Shown here: positions 1 through 9,898 of the stretch, one piece after another
How the letters are laid out: each line of letters opens with the position of its first letter
Position numbering within the stretch: position 1 is the first letter of the stretch
NCBI GenBank assembly: GCA_963169915.1
Contig: CAUJEM010000035.1
Location: 47,590-111,589, forward strand
Length of the DNA stretch: 64,000 nt
Direction of reading: 5' to 3'
DNA from: Myxococcota bacterium
GTDB taxonomy: Bacteria > Myxococcota_A > Polyangia > Polyangiales > Polyangiaceae
Program-made: the position numbers and the translations under genes
The notes under the pieces: generated by a model
Database searches by the model: none
What the model was told of the DNA's origin: nothing
The model's input: the letters and a program-made list of their open reading frames with translations, nothing else

Positions 1-104
1 CAGCGTAGCGCACCCGAGGCGTCGAGCCTCGCTCGGATGCACCCGAGCACGTCTGGGGCCATTCCCACCCCCGCTCCCCGGCCGCCTCGGAGCGCCACCA
101 GCCG

Positions 105-1079
105 CTACTTGAGCAGGACCGTGCGCAGGCTCACCATCCGTAGGTTCTGGCTGCCCTGAGGGGCGGCCCAGAGGCTCACCGTGAGCCGGTCCCCGGGCTG
201 CCCTTGGGGCGCGGGCACGACCACTTCATAGCGCTGTCCGTCCGTGGTGACGCTGGGCTTGGGCCCCACGTAGCCCGCGGGGACGTGCAGCCGCGCCGGT
301 GCGGGGATGGAGTAGCTGCCCGTGCGGTTGAGCTGCGCCGCAGTGGCGGGCATGGCGCGCTCGAGCTTTCCGACGCCGACGGCGCCGAAGCGGAGCGGCG
401 GCCGCACGACCCCGGCGATCCGTAAGGGCTCACCGGCGCGCACCGCGCGTGGCAGGCCGTCGTGGTCTCCCAGGTCATCCACGAACTCCTGCACCAGGCA
501 GGGTTGGCTCACTCCCTGGGGCTGCGCCAGCGCGAGCCCCAGGTGGGTGTGCTCTGCGGCGAGGATGTTCTGGCGGTGCCCGTCGTTGGGCGGCACCTCG
601 TCCATGAACGCTCGCTCCAGCCGCTCCAGCGCCTCCGCGGAGAACGTCGGCTCCAGATCGAGCGGGCGCTCTTGTCCATCGGAGAAGCAGGCGGCGTTCT
701 CTCTGACGAAGTCCTCGCCGCCGGCCTCGGTGTAGCGCTGCTCCGGGACGCTGCCGTCGCGGCCCCAGTGCGCCGTGAACCCACCCTGCGCGAGATCGTC
801 CACGTGTCGCTGCGCGGCCGCCGCCGCCGTCGTGTCCCAGGCCACCGGCCGTAGCCCGTGGGCCTCCCGGTCTCGGTTGACCAGCGCCAAGACGTACGCC
901 TCCGCGGCTCGTCGCCCCAAGGGCCCGGTCGGCGCGGCGGGCGCCGCTGTCTCTACGGGCGCGCGCGAATGGCGCTCTGGCCACCCGGCGCCCCCCGGCG
1001 TGCAGCCCACCACCCAGAGCCAGCCCCCGAGCACCCAGCGGACACGAACGTCATCACCCAGTCGCACGCCCGCTCGCAT
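105..1079 (-). CDS. CAP/SCP-domain (PR-1 superfamily) lipoprotein
   Basis: The 324-residue product starts with a short charged region and a hydrophobic segment ending in VVGC (Cys26), a plausible lipobox, so it is probably a lipid-anchored envelope protein. Residues about 60-210 form a CAP domain: LVNRDREAHGL opens it, followed by the TAHW, FVREN and GHRQNIL segments that carry the family's conserved His and Glu positions. The last 100 residues are an extra domain I do not recognise. Bacterial CAP proteins are mostly secreted and of unclear function. The ATG at 1079 is preferred over a GTG-rich upstream extension because it puts the signal sequence at the N terminus. Confidence 0.75.
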   Translation of the reverse strand: MRAGVRLGDDVRVRWVLGGWLWVVGCTPGGAGWPERHSRAPVETAAPAAPTGPLGRRAAEAYVLALVNRDREAHGLRPVAWDTTAAAAAQRHVDDLAQGGFTAHWGRDGSVPEQRYTEAGGEDFVRENAACFSDGQERPLDLEPTFSAEALERLERAFMDEVPPNDGHRQNILAAEHTHLGLALAQPQGVSQPCLVQEFVDDLGDHDGLPRAVRAGEPLRIAGVVRPPLRFGAVGVGKLERAMPATAAQLNRTGSYSIPAPARLHVPAGYVGPKPSVTTDGQRYEVVVPAPQGQPGDRLTVSLWAAPQGSQNLRMVSLRTVLLK

Positions 1080-1293
1080 ACCACGTCCGGAGGCCCCCTC
1101 GCCAAGGCTGGGCAGCCCTGCGCTCGGCGCGCCGCACGCCCTCCGCCGGAGGCGTGGGCTCCTCTCCGCGCCGAGCGGGTCCGGCGCCGTCCAGCCAGGA
1201 AAACTCTCCTCGACGGACCCGGAAAGCCGCCCGCCCCGGTTGCCCTCCCCCGAGCGGCGACTTAGGCTCCGGCTCACTCTTTTTCGAGGTGAC

Positions 1294-1782
1294 ATGCTAG
1301 ATCTTCCCGACGCCGGTCTCTACCGCACTACTCAAGCTTTCCCTGGTCATGAGTCCGAATTCCCCGCGGGGATCTTGGTCTACGTGGGTGAGCGCAACAA
1401 CGGCGGCCAAAAGTTCGTGGTGCGGCCTGGGCAGAACCGCAACAACCGCTGGTACTGGGGAGAGCCCACCACCCCCCTGCGCTCACCCTCCTGGGGCAAG
1501 ACGCTCAAGCAGCTCCCCTCGGAGGGCTTCTACAGCCTGCCGGAGACCCTCGAGTTCGAGGGCGGCGGGAAATGGCTGAAGAACGCGATCGTGCAGCTCG
1601 GGTACAACGAGGAGGGGCAAGGCATCATCTTCGTCGCGGAGCAGCGGGAGGCCTCCTCCGAGAACGCGCTGTTCTTCAGTGACCGCGGCATGATCGTGAA
1701 CGACGAGCTGCTCGCGCGGCTCACCTGGGCTCCCATCTTGCCGGTGCGGACGGAGTCTTCCGCGCCGCGGCTCGACGCCTGA
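1294..1782 (+). CDS. Conserved small protein of unknown function
   Basis: The 162-residue soluble protein has no signal peptide or membrane segment. The ATG at 1294 is preceded by GAGGTGAC, a usable ribosome binding site. It opens with MLDLPDAGLYR and has a basic, aromatic stretch around residues 45-60 (QNRNNRWYWGEP). I do not recognise a domain. It is divergent from the CAP lipoprotein and convergent with sdhB, so it appears to be transcribed alone. Its composition and codon use match its neighbours. Confidence 0.6.
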   Translation: MLDLPDAGLYRTTQAFPGHESEFPAGILVYVGERNNGGQKFVVRPGQNRNNRWYWGEPTTPLRSPSWGKTLKQLPSEGFYSLPETLEFEGGGKWLKNAIVQLGYNEEGQGIIFVAEQREASSENALFFSDRGMIVNDELLARLTWAPILPVRTESSAPRLDA

Positions 1783-1801
1783 GGCGAGCGCTCCCCCGCT
1801 C

Positions 1802-1839
1802 TCCCCCTCCTCGGGCGCGTCGACGGCCAAGGAGGGGGA
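1802..1839. terminator. Inverted repeat between convergent genes, possible terminator
   Basis: A 10-bp perfect inverted repeat (TCCCCCTCCT / AGGAGGGGGA) with an 18-nt spacer lies in the short gap between two convergent genes. There is no T-run on either side, so termination is only inferred from position. Confidence 0.35.
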
Positions 1840-1847
1840 ACGGGCGG

Positions 1848-2627
1848 TTAGCCGTCGTCGTTGTCCCGCTCGACCGGCTGGGTGGCCATGGCCTTGAGGT
1901 AGTCGCGGTTCATTCGCGCGATGAAGGCCACGCTGATGCCCTTCGGGCAAGCGTGCTCGCACTCCCCGTGGTTGGTGCAGTGGCCGAAGCCCTCTCGGTC
2001 CATCTGCGAGACCATGTTGCGCGTCCGCGCCATGCGCTCCGGCTGGCCCTGGGGGAGTAAGCCCAGGTGACCGAGCTTGGCAGCCGTGAACAAGCTGGCG
2101 GAGGCGTTGGGGCACGCCGCCACGCAGGCCCCGCAGCCGATGCACGCCGCGGCGTCCATCGACTCGTCCGCGTCGGTCTTGGGTACCAAGATCTCGTTGG
2201 CGTCTCGCGGCGCGCCCGTGCGCACCGAGATGTAGCCGCCCGCCTGGATGATCCGATCGAAGGACGAGCGGTCGACGATGAGATCCCTCAGCACAGGGAA
2301 CGCCGCGGCGCGCCAGGGCTCGATGGTCAGCTCGTCCCCGTCCTTGAAGCTCCGCATGTGAAGCTGGCAGGTGGTCGTCTGCTGGCGCGGGCCGTGCGCC
2401 TGCCCGTTGATCATCAGGCTGCACGCGCCGCAGATGCCCTCTCGGCAGTCGTGATCGAAGGCGATGGGGTCCTCGCCCCGCTCGATGAGCTGCTCGTTGA
2501 CCACGTCGAGCATCTCCAAAAAGCTCATGTGGTCGCTGATACCCTTCGCCTCATAGCGGACGAATTGCCCCGGGGCGTTGGCGCTCTTCTGCCGCCAGAC
2601 GTTGAGCACGAGGTTCATGTTGGCCAT
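1848..2627 (-). CDS. sdhB: Succinate dehydrogenase / fumarate reductase iron-sulfur subunit
   Basis: The 259-residue subunit passes electrons from the flavoprotein to the cytochrome b subunit at the cytoplasmic membrane. The cysteines of all three clusters are visible: C61, C66, C69 and C87 for [2Fe-2S]; C162, C165, C168 and C172 for [4Fe-4S]; C217, C223 and C227 for [3Fe-4S]. The start chosen is the ATG at 2627, preceded by AGGAAG at a good distance; a GTG at 2642 that overlaps the sdhA stop is possible. It is the last gene of sdhC-sdhA-sdhB, the order seen in enzymes with a single di-heme cytochrome b subunit. Confidence 0.96.
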   Translation of the reverse strand: MANMNLVLNVWRQKSANAPGQFVRYEAKGISDHMSFLEMLDVVNEQLIERGEDPIAFDHDCREGICGACSLMINGQAHGPRQQTTTCQLHMRSFKDGDELTIEPWRAAAFPVLRDLIVDRSSFDRIIQAGGYISVRTGAPRDANEILVPKTDADESMDAAACIGCGACVAACPNASASLFTAAKLGHLGLLPQGQPERMARTRNMVSQMDREGFGHCTNHGECEHACPKGISVAFIARMNRDYLKAMATQPVERDNDDG

Positions 2628-2638
2628 CGACTTCTTCC

Positions 2639-4567
<1,929 letters not shown>

Positions 4568-4576
4568 GGCGTTTCC

Positions 4577-5245
4577 TTACTTGATGAGGCCCGCCTGGAC
4601 GGCGATGACGATGGTGAGGTTGCCCAGCACGATGAGCCCGGCGATGCCCTGCGCCGCGTGACGGCGCAGCACGTTGTAACGGGGGTGGCTCAAGCCAAAG
4701 GTCTGCAGCGCGCTCCAAGCGCCGTGAAAGAGGTGCAGACCGAGCGCCAGCTGCGCGAGGACGTACAGCGCCGCGACCCACGGCACCGAGAAGCCGTGGA
4801 TGACGTTGGCGTACACGTCGTTGTGGTCGTGCGTGTAGCTGGAGCTCATGGCGACGCCCGGGATGGTGAAGTGGGCGAGGTGGTAGAGCAGAAACAGCAT
4901 GATGAGCGGGCCACTCAGCCTCATGGTGAGCGCCGCGTAGGTGGTCGCGGGGTTCTTCTTCACCCGGTACGGCTGCCCCCGAGCTGCGACGGAGCGGCCC
5001 ACGAGGGAGAAGGCAGCCCAGACGTGGAGCAGCAGCGCCGCCGCGAGGGTGAGGCGCGCACCCCAGAGCAGGGGGCCGAGCGCCTTCAGCCCCTGGGCGT
5101 ACGCGTTCAGCTTCTCCGGTCCCAGAAAGACCTGGAGGTTACCGAGCATGTGGCCCACGAGAAACCCAAACCAGACGAGGCCGGTGAGCGCCATCACCGC
5201 CTTCTTGCCGACCGTGGTGTCGAGCAGCGTCAGTGCCTTCTGCAT
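4577..5245 (-). CDS. sdhC: Succinate dehydrogenase cytochrome b subunit (b558 type, five-helix)
   Basis: The 222-residue integral membrane protein has five hydrophobic helices. Histidines in VGHMLGN, LLHVWAAF, LLYHLAHF and HLFHGAWS supply the expected ligands for two hemes. It anchors SdhA and SdhB and exchanges electrons with quinone. A single di-heme anchor is typical of succinate:menaquinone reductases, so a menaquinone pool is likely (inference). It is the promoter-proximal gene of the operon; a 13-bp perfect hairpin lies between it and sodB upstream. Confidence 0.95.
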   Translation of the reverse strand: MQKALTLLDTTVGKKAVMALTGLVWFGFLVGHMLGNLQVFLGPEKLNAYAQGLKALGPLLWGARLTLAAALLLHVWAAFSLVGRSVAARGQPYRVKKNPATTYAALTMRLSGPLIMLFLLYHLAHFTIPGVAMSSSYTHDHNDVYANVIHGFSVPWVAALYVLAQLALGLHLFHGAWSALQTFGLSHPRYNVLRRHAAQGIAGLIVLGNLTIVIAVQAGLIK

Positions 5246-5383
5246 CTTCGGATCCTTGGGGTCACCGCGCCGCCGACAGGGGCGACGCGGTTGGTGGCCA
5301 GGCTGTGTAGCCTAGTCGGGGTGGCTTTCGCCAGTCCGTTGGGCGTCGTGCCGGGCGGTCGACGGCCGCTGCCTTCGCCCAGA

Positions 5384-5415
5384 GCTCGCGACGGTGGGGC
5401 CGCACCGTCGCGAGC
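5384..5415. terminator. 13-bp perfect inverted repeat between sodB and sdhC
   Basis: GCTCGCGACGGTG pairs perfectly with CACCGTCGCGAGC around a 6-nt loop. It lies 37 bp past the sodB stop and 139 bp before the sdhC start, all on the minus strand. There is no U-tract, so it may be a factor-dependent terminator, an RNA-stabilising 3' hairpin or a processing site. Confidence 0.5.
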
Positions 5416-5451
5416 GCCGTCGATGTGGGAGCGCGGCCCCCGGGGAGCGCG

Positions 5452-6033
5452 CTAGGCCTTCAGCCGCTGCGCCACCGCGTCCCAGTTGACCAGCTTGTCG
5501 CAGAACGCCTCCAAGAAGGCCTTCCGCGCGTTGCGGTGGTCGAGGTAGTAGGCGTGCTCCCAGACGTCCGCGGTGAGCAGGGCCTTGTCCGCCGTGGTGA
5601 GCGGGGTCTCCGCGTTGGGCGTGTCGATGATCTTGGCCTTGCCCTCGGAGAGCACCAACCACACGTAGCCCGAGCCAAAGCGCCCGAGACCACCGTTGAT
5701 GAAGGCCTCTCGGAATTTGTCGATGCCGCCAAAATCACGCGTCAGCAGGTCCGCCACGTCACCCGAGGGCGCGCCGCCTCCTGCCGGCTTCATGCCGTCC
5801 CAAAAAAACGTGTGATTCCAGACCTGCGCGGCGTTGTTGAACACCTTGCCGGAGCTAGTCTTGATGACCTCTTCCAGGGACCTCTCGGCCTCGGGCTTCC
5901 CCTCGAGCAGCCCCTTGAGGGCCGTCATGTAGCCCTTGTGGTGCTTCTCATAGTGAAACTCCAGCGTCTCCGCGCTCATCACCGGGGCCAGGGCGTCCTT
6001 CCCGTACGGGAGCGGGGCAACTTCAAACTTCAT
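5452..6033 (-). CDS. sodB: Superoxide dismutase, Fe type
   Basis: The 193-residue cytoplasmic enzyme dismutates superoxide. Metal ligands are H27 (EFHYEKH), H74 (WNHTFFW), D156 and H160 (DVWEHAYYLDH). The AAQVWNHTFFW and GGG segments fit iron-type rather than manganese-type enzymes; metal use cannot be decided from sequence alone. Its length is typical. CAGGAG lies just before the ATG. It is followed by a strong hairpin and then sdhC, so it is probably an independent unit upstream of the respiratory genes. Confidence 0.96.
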   Translation of the reverse strand: MKFEVAPLPYGKDALAPVMSAETLEFHYEKHHKGYMTALKGLLEGKPEAERSLEEVIKTSSGKVFNNAAQVWNHTFFWDGMKPAGGGAPSGDVADLLTRDFGGIDKFREAFINGGLGRFGSGYVWLVLSEGKAKIIDTPNAETPLTTADKALLTADVWEHAYYLDHRNARKAFLEAFCDKLVNWDAVAQRLKA

Positions 6034-6224
6034 GGGCTGATCTCCTGATTGTAGGCGCGGTGCTCGCGTCTGCTTCGGGGTAAGCCTTCGGCCCGGGCTG
6101 CGCCCTTGTCAAGGTCCACTACCCTTTGGTAGCTTCAGTGGAGCGCTGATCGCATCGAAGGCGCTTGCGCGCCCCTGGCAAGCCCGCCAGAGGCTCTTCC
6201 CAAGCCTAGCCGTGGAGTGCAGGT

Positions 6225-6722
6225 ATGCTCATGATGTTCAAGCGCCGGTCGTTTCCTCTGTTCGTCGTGGCGCTCGGGATGGCGGCGTGTGACCCGGCCG
6301 CGAGTGATCCGCCCGCCCGCCAGGACGGCGGCGCAGGAGCCGGCGCGGCGGGTGCGGGCGGGAGCGCCGGGCAAGGCGGCGGCAGCGCCGGACAGGGCGG
6401 CAGCGCCGGCGGCTCGGGCATGAGCTGCACGGACCTCAACCTGGCACTCAGCGACGCACGGACCGAGGCGCGTGCCTGCAGCACGCAGGTGAGAAATCAG
6501 TGTCTAGGGACGGTCAAAGACCCCTGCAACTGTGACCTCCTCGTGAATGACCCCAGGAGCCAAGAGGCCCTGCACTATTCACAGTTGGTCGCGCAGTTCC
6601 ACGCCAGCCACTGCGTGTCCGTGTGTGGGAGGTGCAAGGAGCCCGTGGGCACGCCTACCTGCGTGGCCGGCTCGGGCGTGGTGGGCCAGGGCACCTGTGG
6701 GTACCGGCTCCCCACGCCCTGA
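6225..6722 (+). CDS. Small Cys-rich lipoprotein with Gly/Ala/Ser/Gln linker
   Basis: The 165-residue precursor has a signal peptide ending in the lipobox MAAC (Cys22), then a low-complexity linker of Gly, Ala, Ser and Gln up to about residue 65. A compact C-terminal domain follows with about eight cysteines (including CNCD and CGRC), probably disulphide-bonded outside the cytoplasm. Such linkers are common in surface lipoproteins of Polyangiaceae. The function is unknown. GGAG lies 7 nt before the ATG; a second ATG two codons later is an equally possible start. Confidence 0.7.
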   Translation: MLMMFKRRSFPLFVVALGMAACDPAASDPPARQDGGAGAGAAGAGGSAGQGGGSAGQGGSAGGSGMSCTDLNLALSDARTEARACSTQVRNQCLGTVKDPCNCDLLVNDPRSQEALHYSQLVAQFHASHCVSVCGRCKEPVGTPTCVAGSGVVGQGTCGYRLPTP

Positions 6723-7069
6723 CACGTAGTGCCCTACCCGGAGGCGCCCCTCCACCCTCAGTGGGGCGCCCTGGCCCCGTCCGGGACCCTCGCGGGGACG
6801 TCGAGGGCTACGCAGGCATCGGTGGCGACTGAAGCCCAGCGCAGTGAGCAGGGTGCCTTGAAGCCCGCGGGGAACCTCCCGCGGCCGCCCTTGCCACCGG
6901 GGGCGCGCGCCCACCCACCCCGAGGGGAGCTCGAGCAGGACGAACGGCGCTGCCGCCACGCTGCCCTGTCCGAGCGGTGGAAAGACAAGCTTCCTCTCCC
7001 CATCGATGGGCTGGCGCAAGAGCGCGCTGGCGGCCGCTCACCCCCTCGCCAAGCGTGACCAAGGACCGC
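6723..7069. other. Non-coding or unrecognised interval
   Basis: No open frame here has a credible start, composition or recognisable product on either strand. The interval holds the 3' flank of the small lipoprotein gene and the upstream region of the GMC operon. Confidence 0.4.
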
Positions 7070-7075
7070 TAGGCT
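7070..7075 (+). promoter_or_regulatory. Candidate -10 hexamer of a leaderless promoter (TAGGCT)
   Basis: TAGGCT ends 8 nt before the GTG at 7084, where no Shine-Dalgarno sequence is present. It is the main argument for that start codon. No clear -35 box was found. Confidence 0.4.
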
Positions 7076-7083
7076 CCGCCTCC

Positions 7084-7569
7084 GTGTCCGCCTCGGAGCC
7101 CTCGTCGTCCCCCTTCCCCCTGCGTCAGCCGGGCGGCGCTCCCATCGTCAGCGGCCGCTTCTTACGGCGGGCCCGGCTGCTGGCGGAGGCCATCTTCGCC
7201 AGCCACGCGGGCCCACCGCCACGGCAACGCCTCGACTGGTTGATGCTGGAGGCCGAGGACTACCTGGCCCGCGGCGGCGCGCAGATCCGCTTCACGCTCG
7301 GGCTCGCGGCCTTCGCCGTGTGCGTGCTCGCGCCGCTGTGGTCCTGGCGGCTGCGGAGCCTCGCTTCACTCGAGGTGAACGCGCGGGTGGCAGCGCTGGA
7401 GCGCCTGGAGGCGAGCCCGCTCGCCGCGCCCCTGCTCGCGGTCAAGGCCATGCTCTGCGTGCTCTATTACGAGCACCCCGACGCGGCGCGGGAGGTCGGC
7501 TTCGAGCCCACGTGCCTCACGGGGCCGCGGAGCCCCGCGGCGCACGCCAGCGCGGGGGTCGGCTCGTGA
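7084..7569 (+). CDS. GMC oxidoreductase-associated small subunit (gluconate dehydrogenase subunit 3-like)
   Basis: The 161-residue protein has one hydrophobic segment (about residues 70-90, GLAAFAVCVLAPLWSW) and a C-terminal KAMLCVLYYEHPDAAREVGF motif. A small protein with this tail commonly precedes GMC flavoenzymes, possibly as a helper or export subunit. A related tail is fused to the membrane protein at 27333-28775, which also precedes a GMC gene. The stop overlaps the next start (GTGA), which argues for coupled translation. The start is uncertain; GTG at 7084 is favoured by the TAGGCT element. Confidence 0.6.
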   Translation: MSASEPSSSPFPLRQPGGAPIVSGRFLRRARLLAEAIFASHAGPPPRQRLDWLMLEAEDYLARGGAQIRFTLGLAAFAVCVLAPLWSWRLRSLASLEVNARVAALERLEASPLAAPLLAVKAMLCVLYYEHPDAAREVGFEPTCLTGPRSPAAHASAGVGS

Positions 7570-9089
7570 GCGTCCAGCACGGCGCCACGCACGCCGGGGA
7601 TCTGCGCCTGGAGACCGACGTGCTCGTCATCGGCTCGGGCGCGGCTGGAGCCGTCGTGGCCTGTGAGCTCGCTGAGGCCGGGCAGCGCGTCGTCGTCGTG
7701 GAGGAGGGGCCTCACTTCACGCCCCAGCAGTATGGCGTCATGCGCCCCAGCGAGAGCCTGCGCAAGCTGTGGGTCGACGCCGGGCTCGCGTTCGCCATCG
7801 GGCTCGGCGACACCCCGATGATCAACGTCATGATGGGCCGCTGCATCGGCGGCTCCTCGGTGCTCACGGGCGGCGTCTGCTTTCGGATCCCCGGGAGCGT
7901 CCTCCACCAGTGGTCCACCGAGCTGGGGCTCACGGAGCTGACGGAGGCCAAGCTCGAGGCCGCGCACGAGAGCGTGGAGCGGGCTCTCCACGTGGAGGAG
8001 GTGCCGACCTCGCTGCGCTCTCGGTCCTCCCAGAAGTTCGTGCAAGGCGCAGAGCGGCTGGGCGTGCCGATGAAGCCCATCGTCCGCAACACCAAGGGCT
8101 GCAACGGCTGCGGCCGCTGCAACTTCGGCTGCCCTCATGGCGCCAAGCTCAGCGTGGACGTCACCTACCTCGAGCGCGCCCTGGCGGCGGGCGCAGAGAT
8201 TTGGAGCGACTGCAGGGTAGACCGGCTGAGCTTCCGCGGCGCCCGCGTCACTGGCGCCGAGGGGCGCCTCTTGGACGCCGAGCGCCGTCAGCCCCGCGGG
8301 CGGCTCCGCGTTCAGGCCAAGCGCGTCGTGGTCGCGGCCGGCGCCTACGGCTCCCCGTTGCTGCTGCAGCGCTCGGGGGTGGGGCGCCGCTCGGGCCAGG
8401 TGGGGCGCAACATGACCGTCCACCCGGCCTTTCGTGTGATGGCGCGGTTCAAGGAGCCGCTCCGGGGCTGGGAGGGCGCCTTGCAGAGCGTCTACTCCGA
8501 CGCCTTCGAGGCAGACGGCGTGACGCTCACCGGGCTGTTCGTCCCGCCCGGGGTGCTCGCCGCCACGATGCCCGGCATCGGTCCCTCCCACCTGCGGCGC
8601 GCCGAGAGCATCCCCCACTTGGCCATCTTCGGCGGGATGATCCACGACGAGGGCAACGGCGCGGTCACCCGTGGGCTCTTCGGGCCGCAGATGACCTACC
8701 GCATGTCTGCCAAAGACCGCCACTCGGCCACGGTGCTCATGCGCCGCATGGCGGAGATCTTCTTCGCGGCGGGCGCGGAGGAGGTCTTCTTGCCGGTCCT
8801 GGGCCTCGGCGGCATCCACGCGGATCGGCTCCCGAGCCTCGCGCTCGAGCGCGTGCCCGGGCGCCAGCTGGAGTGCGGCTCCCAGCACCCGCTGGGCACC
8901 TGCAAGATGGGCGTCAACCCCAACGGCTCCGTCGTGGATCCGAACGGCAAGGCCTGGGACACCGAGGAGCTCTACGTCGTCGACGGGAGCACCTTGCCCA
9001 CGAGCTTGGGGGTCAACCCGCAGCTGTCCATCATGACCATGGCGACGCGCAGCGCGTGGAAGCTGCGTGAGCTCCCGCTCCGCGGTTGA
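7566..9089 (+). CDS. GMC family FAD oxidoreductase (long-chain alcohol oxidase-like)
   Basis: The 507-residue flavoenzyme has the FAD-binding loop VIGSGAAGAVVACELAEAG near residue 21 and a C-terminal GMC domain with CGSQHPLGTCKMG and SLGVNPQLSIM, which supply the catalytic His and Asn. Around residues 176-190 a Cys-rich insert (GCNGCGRCNFGCPHGAK) resembles that of long-chain fatty alcohol oxidases. The substrate is unknown; a lipid alcohol is a reasonable guess. GTG at 7566 overlaps the stop of the small subunit, and the stop overlaps the next gene's ATG. It is paralogous to the GMC gene at 28772-30238. Confidence 0.85.
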   Translation: MSVQHGATHAGDLRLETDVLVIGSGAAGAVVACELAEAGQRVVVVEEGPHFTPQQYGVMRPSESLRKLWVDAGLAFAIGLGDTPMINVMMGRCIGGSSVLTGGVCFRIPGSVLHQWSTELGLTELTEAKLEAAHESVERALHVEEVPTSLRSRSSQKFVQGAERLGVPMKPIVRNTKGCNGCGRCNFGCPHGAKLSVDVTYLERALAAGAEIWSDCRVDRLSFRGARVTGAEGRLLDAERRQPRGRLRVQAKRVVVAAGAYGSPLLLQRSGVGRRSGQVGRNMTVHPAFRVMARFKEPLRGWEGALQSVYSDAFEADGVTLTGLFVPPGVLAATMPGIGPSHLRRAESIPHLAIFGGMIHDEGNGAVTRGLFGPQMTYRMSAKDRHSATVLMRRMAEIFFAAGAEEVFLPVLGLGGIHADRLPSLALERVPGRQLECGSQHPLGTCKMGVNPNGSVVDPNGKAWDTEELYVVDGSTLPTSLGVNPQLSIMTMATRSAWKLRELPLRG

Positions 9090-9898
9090 TGGCGCTCCAC
9101 CACCCCTCCCTCCGGCTCCGCTACGGCGCAGACCCCACCCGGCTGGACGCCGAGCTCGTCGCGCGCTTCGTCCCCCTCACCTTGGACGCCGAGACGCGCC
9201 GCTTCATCGAGGACGCCGAGCTCGCGCGGCTGGGGCGTTGGCGAGGCGCGGCGCACGCGCTGCTCCGCCGCTTCGCCTCGGACTTCGACGTCAACGCCTG
9301 GCTGCACAGCTACCCGCTCTTTCTGCTGAGCGCCGGGCAGTGGACGACGCTGCTCGGCGCGCATCAGCGCGGCGCCCTGCTCGACGTGGGCGCCGGCGCC
9401 GGGGACGTGAGCCGAGCGCTCGGGCGAGGCTTCTCGCGACACCTCGCGGTGGAGACGAGCGGGCCCATGGTCAAGCGCTTGAGGGAGCGCGGGCTGGAGG
9501 CGCTGAAGGCGGAGCTCTCGGAGGAGCCTGTCCCGACGGGCCCCTGGGACGTCATCGCGCTGCTCAACGTCCTCGATCGCTGCGCGCGACCGCGCACGCT
9601 CCTGGGCCGCCTTCGAGCTGCGCTGCCGCCCAGCGGCCGGCTGCTGCTGTCGCTCCCCTTGCCCTACCGCCCCCACTGGTACGACGGTGGGCGCACCCTG
9701 GAGCCCCTCGAGCCGCTCGCCATCGGCGAGCGGCGCTTCGAGGCCGCCCTCCAGCAGCTCGCCCTCGAGCTCGCTCGAGCAGGCCTTCGGGTGGAGCGCT
9801 GGACGCGCGCGCCCTACCTGTCCGCGGGCGACGGCCAGCAGGCCGTCTATGAGCTGGACGCTGCCGTGCTCCTCTGCGAGCCTGAGCGCGCCCCGTGA
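9089..9898 (+). CDS. METTL9/DREV-like SAM-dependent methyltransferase
   Basis: The 269-residue protein matches the DREV (PF05219) architecture along most of its length. LLDVGAGAGDVSRAL (about 97-111) is SAM motif I. WDVIALLNVLDRC (about 153-165) and the following RPRTLL correspond closely to the WDVISCLNLLDRC block of human METTL9, and LPYRPHWYDGG and RAPYLSAGD also align. METTL9 methylates the ring N1 of histidine in His-x-His motifs; whether this homologue does so is unknown. It overlaps the GMC gene by TGATG and the next gene by GTGA, so it belongs to the oxidoreductase operon. An ordinary small-molecule methyltransferase role is the alternative. Confidence 0.8.
   Translation: MALHHPSLRLRYGADPTRLDAELVARFVPLTLDAETRRFIEDAELARLGRWRGAAHALLRRFASDFDVNAWLHSYPLFLLSAGQWTTLLGAHQRGALLDVGAGAGDVSRALGRGFSRHLAVETSGPMVKRLRERGLEALKAELSEEPVPTGPWDVIALLNVLDRCARPRTLLGRLRAALPPSGRLLLSLPLPYRPHWYDGGRTLEPLEPLAIGERRFEAALQQLALELARAGLRVERWTRAPYLSAGDGQQAVYELDAAVLLCEPERAP

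Noticed and set aside
6116..6141. Inverted repeat CCACTACC...GGTAG...AGTGG upstream of sodB
   Set aside because: The arms are short and interrupted and no function can be assigned; it may be chance.
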